From positions 2,105,770 to 2,169,769 of the forward strand of contig NW_006917091.1 in assembly GCF_000516985.1 (NCBI RefSeq): a DNA stretch of 64,000 nucleotides, given 5' to 3'. The notes under the pieces are model-generated. The model was not told the DNA's origin. It saw only the letters and a list, made by a program, of their open reading frames with translations, and did not search any database. Position 1 is the first letter of the stretch. Every line of letters begins with the position of its first letter. Positions 44,072-54,410 of the stretch are shown here, in pieces. The position numbers and the translations under genes were made by a program. The DNA is from Pestalotiopsis fici W106-1 (Eukaryota > Ascomycota > Sordariomycetes > Amphisphaeriales > Sporocadaceae).

Positions 44072-44649
44072 GGTGGTTGGTCGGATGTTTGAAAAAGCGA
44101 GGGGGCGGGGAGGGGGGGCAAGGGTAGACACATAGCGACGCAGGGCGCAAGATTGACCTCTGTAGGCGGCGGCAGTTCATATTTTATAATGGGATAGCTA
44201 CACAGCAGTGAATGAAGAGTGATGCAGTAAAGAGACCGAAGTTCGGCCCGGGTATCCATTGTGTATGTAGGTATGTATGTTACCGGTACTGCTTGTAGCT
44301 TTCCAATGTCAAAAAAGAAGTAGAGCTTCCGAAGTGTGAGAAGAAAACACTGGGATCCTTTGCCATACCTATCCACACACATTACTTTATCCAGTAGTGT
44401 GTCGTCAACAATCGTAACCTGAAAGGGACGCCACTACCGCAGACCACCAGAAAGAGCAGCACTTCCTGAGCTGAGACGACAACCGAGAACAGAATAGATG
44501 TGAAACACGCCAGCCAGCATAAGCACACAACGCCAAACACCAGATGCTGCCTTCCAGGGAAAACCTAGACACGGTGAGATATCTCACGAGAATCGCAAGA
44601 GCAAGCACTACTGCTATCAGCAGTAGTAGTAGCAGGGCGCTGTGAAACT
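44072..44649. other. Intergenic region between convergent genes
   Basis: 3' regions of the esterase and the protease gene. G-rich run GGGGGCGGGGAGGGGGG at 44101-44117. No gene seen. Confidence 0.5.
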
Positions 44650-45757
44650 TTAGTCTACACGTGGGGGGGTGTTGCTGTGGCTCGACGATCGTCTTCTCTC
44701 GCCTTCCTTGCGCAAGCTGTTGACAATATTGATCATTTCCTTGCGAGCACCAACAGCATCAATGGCCTTGTGGGCCATACTCATGGATATTTTCTCGCCA
44801 GCATTAACAGCGAGTAGCCGTTTGACCAGAAGATGGCGCATGATGATGCACACGAACACGCCACAGTCGCTGCCGTTGTCCTGTTGCGGGCACTCTGACA
44901 GGTGGTGAAAGCGCAGCTTCTTGTGAAGAACATGCTCCAGCCGCCGCAAGCACATGAGCGCCTCCTCATTATTGGCGCCCTCGAGGGAATCGTAGTGAAA
45001 GGCGACGCCGTCGATGACGCTCACGAGGAGCAGAGACCAGTGCGAACCGCCCTCGGCCATGGCAACGTTGCGGTTGTCATTGATGGGTAGGAATATATGC
45101 GTCACTCCATCAAACGAGGGGATTGCTTTCCGTACGGCGTTTGTATCTCTGTCCTTCATGAGCAAAAAGGCCATGGAGGGTCTGAGAAGCACAATGTTGG
45201 CCTGGGGAAATTTGGTGAGCACCTCACGCTCGAGGAACTCCTCCCAGAAAGCGATATTCTGTAGATTGTCAGAGACCTCGAGTCTAAGAGTTACAACACA
45301 CAAAGATCAAAGGGGAGTAACAGACATTGTCAGTGAGCCAGTCATTGCGAAGTGACTTGACATCTTCATATGTCACTGCCTCGCCAGTCAGCACGGGTTT
45401 TGTTGTCTCGTTGTCGTTTTGGACCGGGAAACGGAGAGCTCACGGCAAATATCATGATCTGGAAAAGTGTCAATCATTTAGTCGAAAGATTGTGTAGAAG
45501 TATACACGAGAGCGGAGACGAGATGAGACGGTAGAGAAATTGGACGGGGCTTACAAGACAAGTATGGCTGGTTCGGCGAAGGGTGTGGAGAAAGCTGTCA
45601 AACAAAATCAGTATCGAGCGGCTCGGGTCAAACGATGATTGTTTCCTACACTATCACCAAAGCGACGGGCGAACTTCTCGCGGAAGGGCATGGTGCGACC
45701 CTTTCGGCGCATGTTAGCATGCCGAGGCCGGCGGTGTGTTCTGAGGTGATTCGACAT
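44650..45757 (-). CDS. Ulp1-like cysteine protease, NEDD8-specific (DEN1/SENP8/Nep1) type
   Basis: Exons 45757-45650, 45594-45555, 45458-45444, 45375-45326 and 45258-44650 give 273 aa. The third exon is only 15 nt. After the start MSNHLRTHRRPRHANMRRKG, the reconstructed junctions give YLSYHDICLTYEDVKSLRND, the usual N-terminal entry of this family. The catalytic triad is visible: His in GGSHWSLLLV, Asp in FHYDSLEG, and Cys in PQQDNGSDCGVFV with the oxyanion Gln before it. It should cleave NEDD8 (or SUMO) precursors or conjugates, affecting cullin ligases. The compact size and PSMAFLLM favour the NEDD8 branch. Confidence 0.82.
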
Positions 45758-48322
45758 GGTTGCTAACCAGGACGATGAGGATTCCCCAAAGAATGCGAGC
45801 AGTGGGGAAACACAAAACAAAACAACAAGCCTAGATAGGGACTGTATCACGGCTCGCGCTTGCTGTGTTATTGGACTTGTTCGACCTGACGAGGTCTCGC
45901 TGTCTGAGGAGGACAACCTGAAGTCGGAGCCTGAGCGACAGGTCCTGTGTGTGTCGGTGCTTGCGTTTGTGGGAGAGAAAGGAGGGTCGACTCGACGGGG
46001 GAGAAGGTTTGCACAGAATCGAGGATCGGCGAAGCTTAGGTTCGGCGGGAAGGAACGAGGACGATACCGAGCGGGTAACCGTTGACCTTGTCGTCACCAA
46101 GGGTCGTGCTCAACGTTTGTATGTATGTGTGTCTGTCTGCGAGCGTGTGCGGCGTGCGGTGGTCCGTGGTTCGAAGTTGGATGACGAGTTTTCGCGCCGG
46201 GCCAAACCTCAACGGATTGGCGATTGTGAGGCAATGCGATCCAAGCCGTGCGTGGGGTTTGGTGCCTGATCTGGTGTTGAGTCGGGGACAACGGGGGTTA
46301 AAATTCCGGGACGACAATATGTGACCCCAAAAACTGGTACAACCTTCTTCTTTCCTCTTTTCTTCCCTCCTGTTTAACCTTTCCTCCCTCTCACTACGAT
46401 ACGAGGGTAAGCAGTGTCCAATGGCAGCCAGAAAACAGACAAGACCGGGAAAAGAAAAGTTTCCTTTTCAAGTTTGTTTACCAGTAAGGAGGGAGAAAAA
46501 AAGGCACAGTAACAATTTTGTGAAGAGAAGGACCAACGAAGGAAGCCCGCCAACAATTAATAGGTAGAAAGGGACGTTGCAATCATCTTTCGTCTATGTG
46601 GTTGGTTACTTTTGGGTTGCGCTCCGGGGTGTTTGCGAATGGTTTTGGGTTATGATGAAGATGTACACGCAAGTTAATTACATACCTAGTCACTGAGCCA
46701 CGAATAGTAAAGTGGGTATAAAGGCGAGGAAGAAGAAGAGTAAAATCGGAGGGAGGAAATGGGAGGGGGAGGAAAAAAAAAAGAGAAAAAGTCCCTGCCA
46801 AAAACTTGGAAGTGCCGTTGACAGCCCAGAAATTGCGGGGGAGGGGAAAAAAGGTGGAATCAATTAATCGACAAGTTCAATATCCATACGTGCAAGGAAC
46901 AATCGAAGTACCTGGCCTGGTTACTACCTACCTAGTAGTTATCCATGTGAATAAACAAACAAACTCTCGTGAAAAAAAAAAGACAAGAAAAAGGAAAAGA
47001 AAAACCTGAGTTGTTCAATTCCACTACTCGAGTTTCCTGTGTCCGGCACCCTCCCAAGGACAGTGCTGCTGTTTTGCATCGTGGCTTGGAGGGCACCTAC
47101 GCATGAACATCAAAGCGGCCTCTTTAATGACGACAGGTTCGAGGCTGAGCTGCTTGTCCACTGCCCAGTCTTAAGGCCTAGGAGCCCCGCGACTGTGGGA
47201 CCATCTTCAAGAAGGTATTGGATACCTAACTTGATAGGTGCTAAAACATACCTGGGCAGACATCGAGCATCATCAATACGTACTGTGCGACATGCGTGGG
47301 TTGCCAGATCAGATAGATCCGAAGTGTGTTCACGTACACTTTATCGGTATGCTACAGTGTACTTATCTGCGGATGCCTTACTTTTCGCCACAACGCCTGG
47401 CGATTGATCACTGGCTGACCGTATACCAGTTTGAGACTTTGCTTCGCTGTGGTCAACATCCAGCACCTTGGCTTCGGTTGGCTTTGCCGAACGGACAGGG
47501 ACTTTACTACCCATAGGGCTGAGGAAACTCTAGGATCCTACTGTGATCTTTGCCTGCCTGTGAAACGCGCGATTGCGGTTAGCGAAATACCAAAGAAAGG
47601 ACTTTTTAACCCAAGTCGCATTTGCTCCTATTGGATGATATAATTATTGACTTAATAAATCCCTTGTGTTCAATACCCACGCTATATAACATGATCGCAA
47701 GTTTTTCGATATTTAAACTATAATGCAATTTTAGTACAACCTTTATCTCGCATTTCTAAGTCTTTGCTAGGTATTTGCTCAATATTTATCGCTTTGGCAA
47801 ATGAATTTTTTTTTTTTGATTTTTTTTTTTTAATTCTTTTGCTGCCACTTCTCGTCTGCCCAGCTTTGCTCGTCACATCTATCAGTCAAAAGGCATACTG
47901 CGATATTTTATTTGATCTGAGCATGTCTGAAACTCATTCATCTGCCTTCAGCCCACGTCGTGTTTCCTCCTCGGAATTTATAGGCTGACCGCGATCTGCT
48001 TATTGACTCTTTGCCCGAGCCGGCTTAATTTTGCAGAGCTGGGGTGATAGATTGCTAGCAGCAGAATTAGTTCCTGGTAACCTGGTCTCTGCTTCCAGCT
48101 CAAAAATGCAGATTTGGCGCAAAGGTTACACCAAGAGCTTCCCGGATTCTGCTGCCACCACTGTAGGGGATGGGCCTTGATGACTAGGTAAAGAGGGTTG
48201 TGTTGAGCTCCCCCAATACTCTCCATCGATGCCACGATCCAAGATAGCTTGGAGAAGAAAACGTGATGTATGCTAATACTTACTGGGGAGCGGTGTCAAT
48301 GCTCGTGGAAACACTTGACAAC
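45758..48322. other. Intergenic region, 2.6 kb, no supported gene
   Basis: Short overlapping frames on both strands without recognisable domains. AT-rich at 47640-47840 with T runs at 47805-47833. Purine/A runs near 46760-46860 and 46970-47000. Possibly 5' regions of the protease gene plus a degenerate or lineage-specific gene at 47040-47640. Confidence 0.45.
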
Positions 48323-49019
48323 TCACTTGGCATCTGGTCTTTTCTCAATGAATGCCGGGTTTTGCTCCATGGTGGCCGAGATGAACCCTCTCAGTGCAGC
48401 CCAACGGCTGGCCGTGGCATTTTGAGCTTGTTGTTGCTGAAGGTCCGCTCCAGTAGTTTCTACTACTTGGATGCTGTCGGAAGGCTGCTCCTGAGGTGTG
48501 GCACCGACGGCATTGAGCCTGGCCAGGCTTCCTCGGAAGCGCTCAACCTCGCCCTTGACGACCTTTTCTTTCTTTTTGAGTGCGCCTTTCCTGCTCTTCA
48601 AGCTCTTCAGCCTAATCTTGCCCTCTTTGAGCTGCTGGAGGCTCTCCTCGGTCTCGCCCTCAGCCAGAAGATCTGGCAGCGCCTTTTTGAGGGAGTCGAG
48701 GTCGGTCACAAGCTTCTTGCCTGGTCGACGGCGTTTGAGCGACTTTTGGTTTGACTTTTCGATGCGCGAGACAAACGACGAGTGCTTCACCAGCCGCTTG
48801 TCCTTTTTCGAGTTGAGAAACGAGTCCGATACATCGACGGCATCATGTCGAGGCACCTTGCGCGGCGCATAGACACTGCCATCTGATTTTGCTGCTATCT
48901 TGGCGCGCAGGGAACGGCGTTTGGTAGGTATCGTAGGAGCCTGAGAGATGGAAGAGTCAGAACGAGCATGATCTTTGTAGTCTACACATCATTGCAAAAT
49001 ATAAATGGGCTCTCACCAT
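48323..49019 (-). CDS. SLX9: Ribosome biogenesis protein SLX9
   Basis: Exon 1 is only the ATG (49019-49017); a 76-nt intron separates it from exon 2, 48940-48323 (206 aa). The sequence begins MAPTIPTKRRSLRAKIAAKS, then SVYAPRKVPRHD and DVSDSFLNSKKDKRLVKHSS, which is the conserved start of Slx9, followed by lysine-rich coiled segments. Slx9 works in the nucleolus on 40S pre-ribosome maturation and export. At the 3' end AAGTGAGT could be a donor, so the last codons may differ slightly. Confidence 0.88.
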
Positions 49020-49527
49020 GGCCAGGGACTAAATGCGCAACGTGTTTTTGCGCAAAGACGTAAAAGTAGGTAGTCCAGGCAGTTTGAAATGGAGATTGGA
49101 CGATTGATTTCTTGTGCGAACCTCGGTAGGTAGGTGTGTATATGTTGTACTAAAAAAAAAGAATACAGCAAGCTGTTTGTTCTCTCCAGATGGAATTAAT
49201 TGATCGTTGGGTGCAGCTCTCAAAATTTTAGTGGGACAGCAGGCGGGAGTTTGTCTTTGTACGTATTGAGCAGTAGGTAATAAGGTAGGTACTGGGTACC
49301 TGACGGAATAGCGCCGCTATCGCTCAACCAAACAAGCACTTAATTCTTCGTACAAATCACATGCATAATATTGATGCTATGAACTGGACTTGTTTATTTG
49401 CCCTTTAATTCCATCCTAGTCTGAGTGCCAGTCCAAGAAGATATAGATAGAAGAAAGGAAGGGGGAGGGGAAAAGAAATAGAAGAGAGCCCGGAGACGTG
49501 AGGTCAGGACTTTTGGACTTGTGCATC
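49020..49527. other. Divergent promoter region of SLX9 and UBA4
   Basis: Lies between two divergently read housekeeping genes. GGTAGGTA/GGTACC words at 49265-49300. No gene seen. Confidence 0.5.
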
Positions 49528-50949
49528 ATGGATGTTGCCGCCGAGGCTGTGGCGCTCAGGCAGCAGATTCACGGAGCTGAGAAGGAGCTTGCTGCACTGC
49601 GTGCAAGGCTAGTTGAGATTGAAGCCTTGCAGACAGTCTCCAAAACCACCGGGAATCCCGAGATCGACAACACGCCGGCTACATGGAAATGGCCACTCCG
49701 GGAAGAAGAGTACGCTCGCTATGGCCGCCAGCTCATACTCCCCTCCGTCGGTATTCAGGGCCAGCTCCGTCTCAAGTCGGCGGCGGTGCTCATTATCGGG
49801 GCTGGAGGCCTGGGGTGTCCGGCTGCGGCATATCTGGCTGGTGCAGGTGTCGGCACACTGGGGCTGGTCGATGGAGATACCGTCGAGGAGTCCAATCTAC
49901 ATCGTCAGATTGCCCACAGCAGCGCCAAGGTTGGCATGAAAAAAGTCGACAGTCTGGCTGATTTCTGTCGGGAACTGAACCCCGAGGTCACCTATACCCG
50001 GCACGGCATACATCTGGAACCCCAGAATGCCGAGGAAATCGTATCAAAATACGACATTGTCCTCGACTGCACAGATCACCCAACTTCTCGCTACCTTGTC
50101 TCGGACATCTGCGTCTTGCTGCAGAAGCCGCTGATATCAGCGTCGGCACTGCGGACAGACGGGCAGTTGATTGTCCTCAATAATCCAGCAGCAGTACAGG
50201 GTCAGCCAGGAGGCGGTCCCTGCTACCGTTGCGTGTTTCCAAAGCCGCCCCCAGCTGAGAGCGTGGTGAGCTGTGGCGAAGGGGGCATCTTGGGTCCCGT
50301 TGTTGGTATCATGGGTGTGCTACAGGCGCTCGAAGCAATCAAGATTATTGCAGCTGGTGTGGGCATGTCACAACAAGAGCCTAACACGCCGAGTCTTCTT
50401 CTGTTTTCTGCTTCTGGGCCGACCACGTTTCGGTCGATGAAGATGCGCGGTCGGAGACCCAACTGCTTCGCTTGCTCACCTCTCTCCGAGCTATCTCTCG
50501 ACACGCTCAAGTCTGGCTCGCTGGATTATGTGGCTTTCTGTGGCACCTCTGCCCCGGTCAGGATATTAGCACCGGAAGAACGGATATCGGCGACAGCTTA
50601 CAATGCGATTACAAAAGAGAATCCGAGGCCGGCCCACGTCTTGCTGGATGTGCGTGAGCGAGAGCACTTTGACATTGCAAGCATTCATGGCGCAATCAAT
50701 ATCCCTTTTTCGACTTTCCAGAAGAAGACCCAGTCCACTGAGCAGTCCCGGCCGGATTGGTTACCGGAATCTCTACCCCCAGATGCGCCCATCTACGTTG
50801 TGTGCCGAGTCGGCAATGATTCGCAACTAGTGACGCAAAGGCTCAAAGATGTGGGCTTGGATGGGCACGGAGTCCGCTTCATAGGTGACATTTCTGGAGG
50901 CATGCGCGCGTGGAAACAAGAAGTAGATACAAGCTTGCCATTTACATAG
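49528..50949 (+). CDS. uba4: UBA4/MOCS3: adenylyltransferase and sulfurtransferase
   Basis: 473 aa, no intron. Start ATG 49528 (the frame is open further upstream but has no ATG). The E1-like domain has RYGRQLILPSVG and the nucleotide loop IIGAGGLGCPAAAYLAG at about residues 87-103. Zinc ligands are GGPCYRCVFP and NCFAC. SCGEGGILGPVVGIMG is typical of MoeB/E1 enzymes. The C-terminal rhodanese domain carries the active-site loop VVCRVGNDSQ at about residue 425. It activates Urm1 for tRNA thiolation and protein urmylation, and in fungi also sulfurates the molybdopterin synthase small subunit (Aspergillus cnxF). Confidence 0.95.
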   Translation: MDVAAEAVALRQQIHGAEKELAALRARLVEIEALQTVSKTTGNPEIDNTPATWKWPLREEEYARYGRQLILPSVGIQGQLRLKSAAVLIIGAGGLGCPAAAYLAGAGVGTLGLVDGDTVEESNLHRQIAHSSAKVGMKKVDSLADFCRELNPEVTYTRHGIHLEPQNAEEIVSKYDIVLDCTDHPTSRYLVSDICVLLQKPLISASALRTDGQLIVLNNPAAVQGQPGGGPCYRCVFPKPPPAESVVSCGEGGILGPVVGIMGVLQALEAIKIIAAGVGMSQQEPNTPSLLLFSASGPTTFRSMKMRGRRPNCFACSPLSELSLDTLKSGSLDYVAFCGTSAPVRILAPEERISATAYNAITKENPRPAHVLLDVREREHFDIASIHGAINIPFSTFQKKTQSTEQSRPDWLPESLPPDAPIYVVCRVGNDSQLVTQRLKDVGLDGHGVRFIGDISGGMRAWKQEVDTSLPFT

Positions 50950-51364
50950 CATGACTGGCCCAAAACTACGGCACCTCTGTAGGTCCAACATGTACGACGT
51001 TAGGTCGGCTCGAATAAGGGGAGTTTAATTTACGTGGCCCGTTGCACACGATTCCCACTGTTGATACATTTGACTAGGGGAGAGTTTTACCGAGAACGTG
51101 ACGAGGAAAAAAAAAATAGAACAACCCAAGACATCGACTCCCACGGCATATATATCGCCGCTCTTGTCCACAGATACTCCTTTGAACCCTACGATGGGAA
51201 AGCGTGTCTGCTGAATTGACTTATTTTGTACAACATTGGATGAATGATGGCACGCGCCCTTGCAGTAGCAGAGTCAGGTCGTGCTTCACCTTGACTGACC
51301 ATGTCATACTACATGATATATATATACGTGCCACATTGGTCTCCCTTGATGGGAGCGGCGCGCA
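50950..51364. other. Intergenic region between convergent genes
   Basis: 3' regions of UBA4 and PAM17. A-run at 51108-51116. No gene seen. Confidence 0.5.
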
Positions 51365-52147
51365 TTATAGGAAACTCGTTCGCTTCTTGTTAAAGGCTCG
51401 CTGGTCCTTGAGCCATTGTCTGTATCCAGCAACACTGGAGATCTTTTCACCGTAGTAGTCAGGAACTGCAGCGTTCACAGTCAGCCATTATTCAAAAGGT
51501 CAAGTCAGATACGAAGTCAACGTACCGGGGTTTCCGACAGAGCTGACGCTGGGGTCCACACGGTTCTTTTTAACTCGAGCAAAGAATTCCACCTCCTTGA
51601 GGGCCATGGGTGTCTTGACCCCCCTCTTGACCATGTAGAAGAGGGTAGAGCCCAGACTCGGGCCAGCGAGCCAGCCAAGTGCGGCCGAGCTCATGGTGAT
51701 GAGACCCAGGGTAATAAAAGGGTCGAGAGGCAGCTTGCCCAGGAAGTCGACGTCGACGTTGATGAGTACCAGTCCGGCAATGCTTCCGCCAATCATCATG
51801 GTAACGACGCTACAGGCCAGCTGATACCGCCTCCGCGTCTTGCGCAATGTGAAGAAAGTGTTCCAGTCAAGGCCGGGAGTGGATGAGGCAGAGGCAGCAG
51901 GTGCGGATGCGCGCGTTGCGCTCGACGAGGCATGTCGACGGGCGGCAAACTGGCATTGGCTGGCGGCGGGGCGTGACCTCAAGGTCTGGCTCACGGGAGC
52001 GGTACATATCGATCTGGGGGCCTTGACGGCGAATTGGCGTGAGAAGAGGGATGTGGCGGTCAGTCCTTTGGTGAGGGTAGATTGCAGCTGCAGGCCGCGA
52101 GAGCCCAGCACGCCGAAGCGCGCAAACTGCGTAGTCGAGACGAGCAT
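51365..52147 (-). CDS. PAM17: PAM17, presequence translocase-associated motor subunit
   Basis: Exons 52147-51526 and 51465-51365 with a 60-nt intron, 240 aa. The first ~85 residues are rich in Arg, Ser and Ala without acidic residues, a matrix presequence. GLDWNTFFTLRKTRRRYQLA starts the conserved domain, followed by two membrane segments (about 112-134 and 141-163). The last exon begins VPDYYGEKI and ends with basic residues, as in other Pam17 proteins. It sits in the inner mitochondrial membrane and helps the TIM23 import motor. Confidence 0.93.
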
Positions 52148-53113
52148 GATAATGATAATGATGGAACAAGTTTCTAGCAGTCGTGTAGCGGTCTCAAGAT
52201 CGAGATGCTGCTAGCATCGGTGGGAACAAACGGAGCGGACGGGCGGATCTTGTCCGGAGGCAATGTGCCAGGTCGTGTTGGCTATTTACTATGATGTCGT
52301 TGTCGCCGGCGTTATTGTCGTTGCGTTTCCGTCCGGCTTGTGGAAATTTCAATTACTGGAGAGCTCCAACTTTTGGAAGCTTTGGGACGCCCGACCCGAG
52401 CTTCAGTCTTCCAGCCCCAGCCCCAGCGGCCCATCGACCCGCTATGTAGGTCACCACCAGAACGGGGCCACATTTAGTACGTACAAACACTGAGTACTAG
52501 GGTGAGTTTGGGGAGCTAAGACAAAACACAACATGAACATTACCTAGGTAACCTAGGTAGGTAAGCTGGACTGCACGGTTCAAGTAATCATTACATACAT
52601 ACCTATACTCTTCCTGGGAAGAGAGTATACTACTTTAACCTTGGACAATTTCGCTCAGCTCAAGTAGCACCCCAACCTACCGAGAAGATAGAGAATAGCA
52701 AGAGTAGCTACCTATTCTTACATGATACATGAGGGATTCTGGGACTTGAAAGATATGCAAAGCTTCCATTGCGACAACACGACCACTGAGCAATTATTGC
52801 CAATTCAATCCAATACTGGCCGCCTAGTATACGTTGAGTAATCCAGTGGTAATTGTTGCAAGTGAGGCTCTATCATGTTGCACAGGAATTCATGGGCCGC
52901 CTTCCACAGTAAGAAGTACGAATCGTACCATGATGTACCAAACTGGTTCATATATACGCGTGGTGGCAATTCTGTAAGTCCTTTTACACGAACTGACTTG
53001 TCAATGTGTCTTCCAGTTTTTACAAAAGACTCATTCAAGCCGAGTGTAATGGTCTCAGGTGTATTGAAACACTTGGGGATGGGCGAGGGCCAGGGAGGAT
53101 ATTGACAAAGATA
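52148..53113. other. Intergenic region
   Basis: Contains CCTAGGTAACCTAGGTAGGTAA words at 52544-52564. A minus-strand frame at 52805-53170 (121 codons) has no recognisable domain and runs into the MITE end; not called as a gene. Confidence 0.45.
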
Positions 53114-53464
53114 TCCCTTGATCTGGCGGGCACCACGGTTCCCAAATAAGGCAGGTTTTGGTACAGCCAAGCCACCAAACCAGAGGGGAACCGCTTTTTT
53201 TCACCAATTATATACCGTACTCCCAGAAAATAGTATTTTGTTCTCGAGATACCACGGTATCAAAAACCAATCGAGAATTATAAAAATTTAGATAATAAGT
53301 CTCGTAATCGTAAAGATTCGATCGATACAAAATTTGTATTATTTTGGTGCAATTGTCACGGTTTTGAGGTATAGCCCTGATTTATTATAGTGTGATTGGT
53401 TCACTGAAGCAAGTCACTTGCAGGGGGACAATTGGAAAACCGTGGTGCCCGCCAGATCAAGGGA
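53114..53464. mobile_element. MITE with 27-bp perfect terminal inverted repeats, TA-flanked (351 bp)
   Basis: The left end starts TCCCTTGATCTGGCGGGCAC and continues to 53140; the exact reverse complement occupies 53438-53464. Both sides carry TA (53112-53113 and 53465-53466), the duplication of Tc1/mariner-type insertion. The core is AT-rich without a frame. The family of the parent transposase is not known from this sequence. Confidence 0.85.
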
Positions 53465-54410
53465 TAACAGCGATGAACATCTGTCAATAAGCTGGGCCAG
53501 AGCGTTGAAAGTAGGTATATAGTAGTTATTCGAAGCTCTCCCAAGGACGAGCAACGGAAAGTCACAAGCTTGCAGAGCAGATTAAATGGAGATATTCCGA
53601 AACGGACAATGACAAAAAAATATGTATATACATAGATATCAGGTATTTAATTGCTGCCATTAAAAATAATACAAAAATGGATGATGACGTGCTAAAGGTT
53701 GGGGGGAGAAAAAAATCCACTTTGGGAATTAAATAAAAAAAAATCCGCTTTGGGAATTAAAATTTTTTGGAAAAATTCCCAAAGTAGAATATTGTCAAGA
53801 AAAAAAAATTATATAAGGTATCCAAATGCGAATTACTAGAATCGCGTTATCACAAACCCAATCTTTCCGGGGCATAGTGCAGGATCAGAGAGAGCAGCAC
53901 CCCCGCCGGAGCTGGCCGCTAAGCGCAATCCAACCAAGAAGAGCAAAATCCCACCGCCCAAAAAAGGTACCTCTATACTGATAGGGTAATTTCCTAAGTA
54001 CTTGTATATAAACTTGCTGTCTGAACCTCCAACCAGCCACGAGGGCAAGGGCCTCGCTGACTTGCGCTCGACGCGTTCAGTGCCGGTGCTGGAGCTTGGA
54101 ACCAGACAGACAGACGGACAGAGTGACGGAGAAACAGCCCTGGGAAGAGAAAGTCCTGGGGTGCGATCGCGTTGTCAAAAGGTAATGTGACAGGTTCGCG
54201 TTGGACGTGCGCGTCGTGGCAGCAGTATTGTGCCGGCGGCTCCGTCAACACCACCAAAACCACCGATTCCACCGACCAACTCGCCGCGCATTGACGCGAT
54301 TCACGAGTCGCAATTCGCGGCCGCGACTGAGCCGAAGCCGCTGCTACGCGATTGTCCTACGAGTCTCGCGCCTCCGAGGAGGAGGAGAAAAAGAAAAGGC
54401 CCTTCGCAAC
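53465..54410. other. Intergenic region and probable 5' leader of the chromodomain gene
   Basis: 53715-53795 holds three copies of CTTTGGGAATT or its reverse AATTCCCAAAG in an A/T-rich context, a short direct-plus-inverted repeat. The frame upstream of 54411 is open but has no ATG in it. Confidence 0.5.

Noticed and set aside
47120..47140. GGTTCGAGGCT as a tRNA B box
   Set aside because: No A box or acceptor stem can be paired around it.
47039..47643. Three overlapping plus-strand frames
   Set aside because: No domain, no consistent splicing, and no agreement between frames; possibly a relic but not supportable.
49498..49527. Upstream extension of UBA4
   Set aside because: The extension begins with GTG; the first ATG is 49528 and directly precedes the conserved protein.
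52805..53170. 121-codon minus-strand frame
   Set aside because: No domain is recognised and its start lies within the MITE repeat.
54201..54410. Upstream extension of the chromodomain protein
   Set aside because: It starts with TTG and has no ATG in frame; arginine-rich, family-unlike sequence.
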